This document shows positions 60,767 through 64,000 of a stretch of DNA of 64,000 bases, one piece after another; within the stretch, counting starts at the first letter, position 1, and each line of letters begins with the position of its first letter. The notes beneath the pieces were generated by a model. It was not told the origin of the DNA. It searched no databases and saw only the letters and a program-made list of their open reading frames with translations. Source of the stretch: Verrucomicrobiaceae bacterium UBA1938 (GTDB lineage: Bacteria; Verrucomicrobiota; Verrucomicrobiia; Verrucomicrobiales; Verrucomicrobiaceae); the NCBI GenBank assembly GCA_002336895.1, contig DDFC01000007.1, positions 92,637 through 156,636 on the forward strand. Reading direction: 5' to 3'. A program made the position numbers and the translations under genes.

Positions 60767-62236
60767 ATGTTCCGCATTCCTGGCGTCCCCGGCAAAGACC
60801 TTTGCGACAAAAACCTCGGCTTCTCGCGCCGTGACATCCTGCGCGTAGGCGGAGGCTCCATGATGGGCCTCACGCTCAACAATGTGCTGCGTGGCCAGGC
60901 CATGGCGGCAAACTCCCCCAATGCAGGCCGCGCCGGCTGGGGCAAGGCCAAGCACGTGCTCATGATCTATCTCCAGGGCGGCCCCAGCCACCTGGACCTC
61001 TGGGATCCGAAAGAAAACGTGCCGGACAAGGTGCGCAGCGCCTTCAAAACCATCCCCACCAAGGTTCCCGGCAAGCACTTCACCGAGATCCTGCCCGGCC
61101 TCGCCAAGGTGAACGACAAATTCACCATGATCAATTCGATGAGCTACACGCCGAATGGTCTTTTCAACCACACTGCTGCCATCTACCAGATCATGACCGG
61201 CTACACCACGGACAAGGTCAGCCCCTCTGGCCAGCTGGAACCGCCGAACGCCAAAGACTTCCCAAACTTCGGCAGCAATATCGTTCGCCTCAAACCGCTT
61301 CAGGAGCCCATGCTCCCCTTCGTGCAGCTTCCCCGCCCCCTGCAGGAGTCCAACGTCGTCGGCAAAGGCGGTGGCGCAGGCTTCCTCGGCAAGGCCTACG
61401 ATCCCTACACGCTCTTCCCCGATGGCGACGACCTCGACATGGGCAAGATGGACCGCATCAAGATCGACGACCTCCAGCTCCGCCCAGACCTCTTCAGCGT
61501 GCGCCTGGAACGCCGCGCCAAGCTGCGCGATGCCATCAATGACCAGATGCCGCAGATCGAAGCCGCTGTGAAAGACATGAGCTTGGACAGCTACTACAGC
61601 CAGGCTTTGAATCTCATCTCCAGCGGCCGTGCGCGAGATGCCTTCGCCCTCGACCGTGAGCCCGCAAAGCTTCGCGACCGCTACGGCCGCAACACCTTCG
61701 GCCAGAGCTGCCTTCTTGCCCGCCGTCTTCTTGAGGCAGGCACCCGAGTCGTCGAGGTCATCTGGCCCAAGGTCGCCAATTCCGACAATCACTCCTGGGA
61801 CCACCATGTGGGCCTTACCGAGCGCATGAAGAACAAGTCCGGCCCCATGCTGGACCAGGGGCTCAGCGCTTTGTTTGAAGATCTGGACGCCAGCGGCCTG
61901 CTCGATGAAACCATCGTCGTGGCCCTCGGTGAATTTGGCCGCAGCCCTGAGAAAGGCGTGTCCACCAGCGGCAATGGCAACAGCGCCGACGGCCGCGACC
62001 ACTGGCCGTACTGCTACACCGCCATCGTCGGTGGTGCCGGCATCAAGCGCGGCTACGTCCACGGCAAATCCGACGCCACCGGCTCCGCCCCTGCGGAGGA
62101 CGCCGTGCATCCCACCGAGCTCCTCGCCACCATCTACCACGCCGTTGGCATTGATCCCGAGACGATTGTTTACAATCACCTCAATCAGCCGCGCGAGCTG
62201 GTGAAGGCCAAGCCGGTGACGAAGCTGTTTGCATAA
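60767..62236 (+). CDS. DUF1501 domain-containing protein
   Basis: 489 residues, the longest DUF1501 copy in the window. A Tat-like signal SRRDILRVGGGSMMGL (about 20-35) leads to the sulfatase-like core: IYLQGGPSHLDLWDPKE, INSMSYTPNGLFNH, SWDHHVGLTERM, GEFGRSPEKG, RDHWPYCYTAI and VHGKSDATG. It ends at a terminator. No cytochrome or DUF1549/DUF1553 gene is next to it, so it stands alone here. About 200 bases upstream (60563-60766) hold no other gene. Confidence 0.93.
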   Translation: MFRIPGVPGKDLCDKNLGFSRRDILRVGGGSMMGLTLNNVLRGQAMAANSPNAGRAGWGKAKHVLMIYLQGGPSHLDLWDPKENVPDKVRSAFKTIPTKVPGKHFTEILPGLAKVNDKFTMINSMSYTPNGLFNHTAAIYQIMTGYTTDKVSPSGQLEPPNAKDFPNFGSNIVRLKPLQEPMLPFVQLPRPLQESNVVGKGGGAGFLGKAYDPYTLFPDGDDLDMGKMDRIKIDDLQLRPDLFSVRLERRAKLRDAINDQMPQIEAAVKDMSLDSYYSQALNLISSGRARDAFALDREPAKLRDRYGRNTFGQSCLLARRLLEAGTRVVEVIWPKVANSDNHSWDHHVGLTERMKNKSGPMLDQGLSALFEDLDASGLLDETIVVALGEFGRSPEKGVSTSGNGNSADGRDHWPYCYTAIVGGAGIKRGYVHGKSDATGSAPAEDAVHPTELLATIYHAVGIDPETIVYNHLNQPRELVKAKPVTKLFA

Positions 62237-62267
62237 AGCACTCTATTCACTTCGCTAATCCATGTTG

Positions 62268-62300
62268 CAGGCATGCTCGATCGCATGCCTGTTTCATTTC
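62268..62300 (+). terminator. Terminator after DUF1501 gene
   Basis: A 9-bp perfect stem CAGGCATGC (62268-62276) / GCATGCCTG (62283-62291) with a 6-base loop is followed by TTTCATTTCT. It lies 31 bases after the DUF1501 stop and before the convergent small gene. Confidence 0.75.
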
Positions 62301-62304
62301 TGCC

Positions 62305-62892
62305 TCACCGCATGAAAACAGCGATCCCCGCCTCGACCACAGGCTTCACTGAGCGTAGCACTTTGTCTGTGGAAGGAATCTGCCTCTCTCCACAGATCTG
62401 ATCTGGGAGATTTTCCACCTGAGGAGTGAAGCGCACGCTCACCTTTTCATAGAGCTTGCCGCCCTCAAAGTTGGCATAGCCGCCGTAGTCCCAGCCAAAT
62501 CCCGAGATTTTGAAGGCCTTGCCGTTGACCTTCTCCACCTCCTCCACCGTCATTCCCACCCGCAGCCCGTTGTCAAACTTCCACGCCTTGCCGACGACGG
62601 AGATGTCAAAAACGACCTGTGACTTGTTGTTCTCCGGGTCCCAGGTGATCACCAGTTCACGATCTGTGTCAGGAAAGAGCCTGGCACCATCGACTTCCTC
62701 CCCTTCGGCACCTGGAATTTTTTGAAACTTGAGGTTCTGCTGCCCATAGGCGCGGCCGACGTCCTTGAGCGTCATGCCCGGCTTGATCAGCCCCACGCGC
62801 TGCCCGGGCACCACGGTGTTGTCCTTCGGATCAAATTCATCCGCTTTCAGACAGATCGTAAACAGCAGCAGGCAGGCGAGGATTCGGTTCAT
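62305..62892 (-). CDS. Secreted protein of unknown function with repeated GMT-x-x-V motif
   Basis: 195 residues from the ATG at 62892 (MNRILACLLLFTICLKA signal peptide); the start at 62913 is less likely. The mature part has two similar segments, GLIKPGMTLKDVGRAYG and GLRVGMTVEEVEKVNG, each ending a strand-helix unit, reminiscent of the SmpA/BamE-like fold in small envelope proteins. Beyond this no family is recognised. The stop is convergent with the DUF1501 gene across a terminator. The start of the next gene on this strand (APC permease, ending at 62923) is close, so the two may be co-transcribed. Confidence 0.72.
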   Translation of the reverse strand: MNRILACLLLFTICLKADEFDPKDNTVVPGQRVGLIKPGMTLKDVGRAYGQQNLKFQKIPGAEGEEVDGARLFPDTDRELVITWDPENNKSQVVFDISVVGKAWKFDNGLRVGMTVEEVEKVNGKAFKISGFGWDYGGYANFEGGKLYEKVSVRFTPQVENLPDQICGERQIPSTDKVLRSVKPVVEAGIAVFMR

Positions 62893-62922
62893 GCCCGGAC
62901 ACATCCATAGCACGTCCTCAAA

Positions 62923-64000
62923 TCAAGTTCGTATTGCCGAAGAAAATGGCCACGTGCGCGCCCGCCAGCTCCAGGCCAGAAACGAGAGGCACCCGAGTAG
63001 CAGCGCACCCATGCCATATCCCAGCAGCAGGCGGTCCGTGGTGCAGAGCAGATAGCCCCAGCCCGCAAAGGCCAGCAGTGCAGGCACAGGGTACAGCCAC
63101 ATGCGAAACGGCCGTTCCATCTCAGGCCGCATCCGCTGCAGCAGGATCAGCGCGCCGATCTGTCCCGCAAACTGCACCGCAATCCGCGTGGTCAGCAGCG
63201 CATCGATCAGCGTGCCCAATTTCACAAACGTGGCCGCAGCCGCGAGCACTCCCACCACAATCAAGGACACGTGCGGAAAGCCAAGCCGCGGATGCAGCCG
63301 GCCAAAGACCTGGAAGAAGCTGCCATCACGTGCCGCTGCGTACGGGATGCGCGAGTACCCCAGCAGCATGGCAAAGCAGCACGCCACCATCGTCCACAGG
63401 ACCAGAATGGTGAAGAGCTGCGCAAAATCGTTCCCATAGACCTTCGCCATCATCATCGTCACCACCGGTTTGTTCACTCCTTCCGTGCTCACAAACTCCT
63501 GCCACGGCACCACACCGATGATCGAAAGGTTCACCGCCAGGTAGATCAGTGCCACCAGCACCAGGCTGATCATCACTGCACGCGGGATCACCCGCCCCGG
63601 CTGCTTCACTTCATCGCCGATGAAACAGATGTCGTAATAGCCCAGGTAGTCGTACATCCCGATGCGCGCCGCCGCCCCCAGCGCCACCCACTTGGCAGCA
63701 TCAAAGCTCCAGGCGTCCGGCGGAAAATCAAAAGCCAGACGCGCATCAAAATGCAGCACACCTGTGACGATCACCACGGCCATCGCCAGCAGGGCGCCGC
63801 CCCAGAGTGTCACCATGATCGTGCCGATCGATTCAATGCGCCTGTAAAGCAGGGCTATCATGCCCACGCCCAGCGCCGCCCCCGCGCATAACCGCACCAT
63901 CTCGCTGCTCTGCGGCCACAGAGGCTGCAGATACTGCGCCACTCCCACATAGGCCGTGGCCAGTTCCAGAGGCCCGCTTATTGAGGCTTGCATAATAGAC
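62923..64000 (-). CDS. APC-family amino acid permease (N-terminus beyond window)
   Basis: The 3' part of an amino acid-polyamine-organocation permease. The frame is open through the window edge (S-I before the ATG at 63993), and APC proteins have about 12 TM helices in about 440 residues; the visible 358 residues show roughly nine to ten, so the first two or three helices are outside. Visible segments include MYDYLGYYDICFIGDEVKQP then GRVIPRAVMISLVLVALIYL (the conserved helix-loop around TM6-7) and LLGYSRIPYAAARDGSFFQV (TM8 signature). Substrate unknown. Confidence 0.88.
   Translation of the reverse strand, partial: SIMQASISGPLELATAYVGVAQYLQPLWPQSSEMVRLCAGAALGVGMIALLYRRIESIGTIMVTLWGGALLAMAVVIVTGVLHFDARLAFDFPPDAWSFDAAKWVALGAAARIGMYDYLGYYDICFIGDEVKQPGRVIPRAVMISLVLVALIYLAVNLSIIGVVPWQEFVSTEGVNKPVVTMMMAKVYGNDFAQLFTILVLWTMVACCFAMLLGYSRIPYAAARDGSFFQVFGRLHPRLGFPHVSLIVVGVLAAAATFVKLGTLIDALLTTRIAVQFAGQIGALILLQRMRPEMERPFRMWLYPVPALLAFAGWGYLLCTTDRLLLGYGMGALLLGCLSFLAWSWRARTWPFSSAIRT

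Noticed and set aside
1..64000. tRNA, rRNA, riboswitch, insertion sequence or CRISPR array
   Set aside because: The intergenic gaps were read by eye and show no tRNA-like T-loop sequence, terminal inverted repeats with a transposase, or regularly spaced repeats; a covariance-model scan was not possible.

Overview
The window is a dense, GC-rich stretch of a Gram-negative chromosome, most likely from a member of the Verrucomicrobiota near Prosthecobacter/Verrucomicrobiaceae. The evidence is the mix of gene families: three DUF1501 (sulfatase-like) proteins, a Planctomycete-type cytochrome c/DUF1549/DUF1553 protein, a very large PVC-type heme-domain fusion, a PEP-CTERM protein, outer-membrane and LPS genes (bamA, skp/ompH, lpxD), and a divergent ftsZ with a long acidic/proline linker. 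Few starts have a recognisable Shine-Dalgarno sequence. No rRNA, tRNA, CRISPR array, transposase or prophage gene was seen, and no gene-free stretch exceeds about 300 bases.

Layout. 1-3.6 kb: end of a DUF1501 gene overlapping a small secreted protein and a TPMT-like methyltransferase, then a ceramidase-like protein on the other strand. 3.6-5.7 kb: pgk-tpiA glycolytic pair. 5.8-12.6 kb: a LysR regulator divergent from a complete RND efflux operon (adaptor, pump, outer-membrane factor). 12.7-14.2 kb: ECF sigma factor with an RskA-like anti-sigma factor. 14.3-18.4 kb: an AddA/RecB-like helicase-nuclease and an EamA transporter. 18.6-22.8 kb: envelope genes bamA, ompH/skp and lpxD. 22.9-28.4 kb: trpB, an unknown secreted protein, a methyltransferase, a coiled-coil/TPR protein and a VanX-like dipeptidase.

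28.5-36.2 kb (minus strand): the rod-shape block mreB-mreC-mreD-mrdA(PBP2)-rng, with recF upstream on the same strand; hisS diverges from recF. 37.6-44.8 kb: a 1623-residue secreted ceramidase-like/LamG/dehydrogenase/HEAT/cytochrome c fusion, a DUF1501 protein and a metallophosphoesterase. 45.0-49.0 kb: the division genes ftsQ-ftsA-ftsZ. 49.1-55.5 kb: an M19-like dipeptidase homologue with altered metal ligands, a DUF1549/DUF1553 cytochrome and a TPR-like membrane protein. 55.6-58.9 kb (minus): an apparent operon of a DUF3299-like protein, a PhoA-type alkaline phosphatase and a PEP-CTERM protein, preceded by a 35-bp near-perfect palindrome and followed by a terminator hairpin. 59-64 kb: a low-complexity secreted protein, an RDD membrane protein, a third DUF1501 protein, an unknown secreted protein and an APC permease cut by the window end.

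The main theme is envelope growth and division (MreBCD/PBP2, FtsQAZ, BamA/Skp/LpxD) beside secreted PVC-type catabolic proteins. The points most worth checking are the FtsZ with a degenerate T7 catalytic loop, the five-module secreted fusion, the M19 homologue lacking half its metal site, and four long inverted repeats near promoters or start codons.
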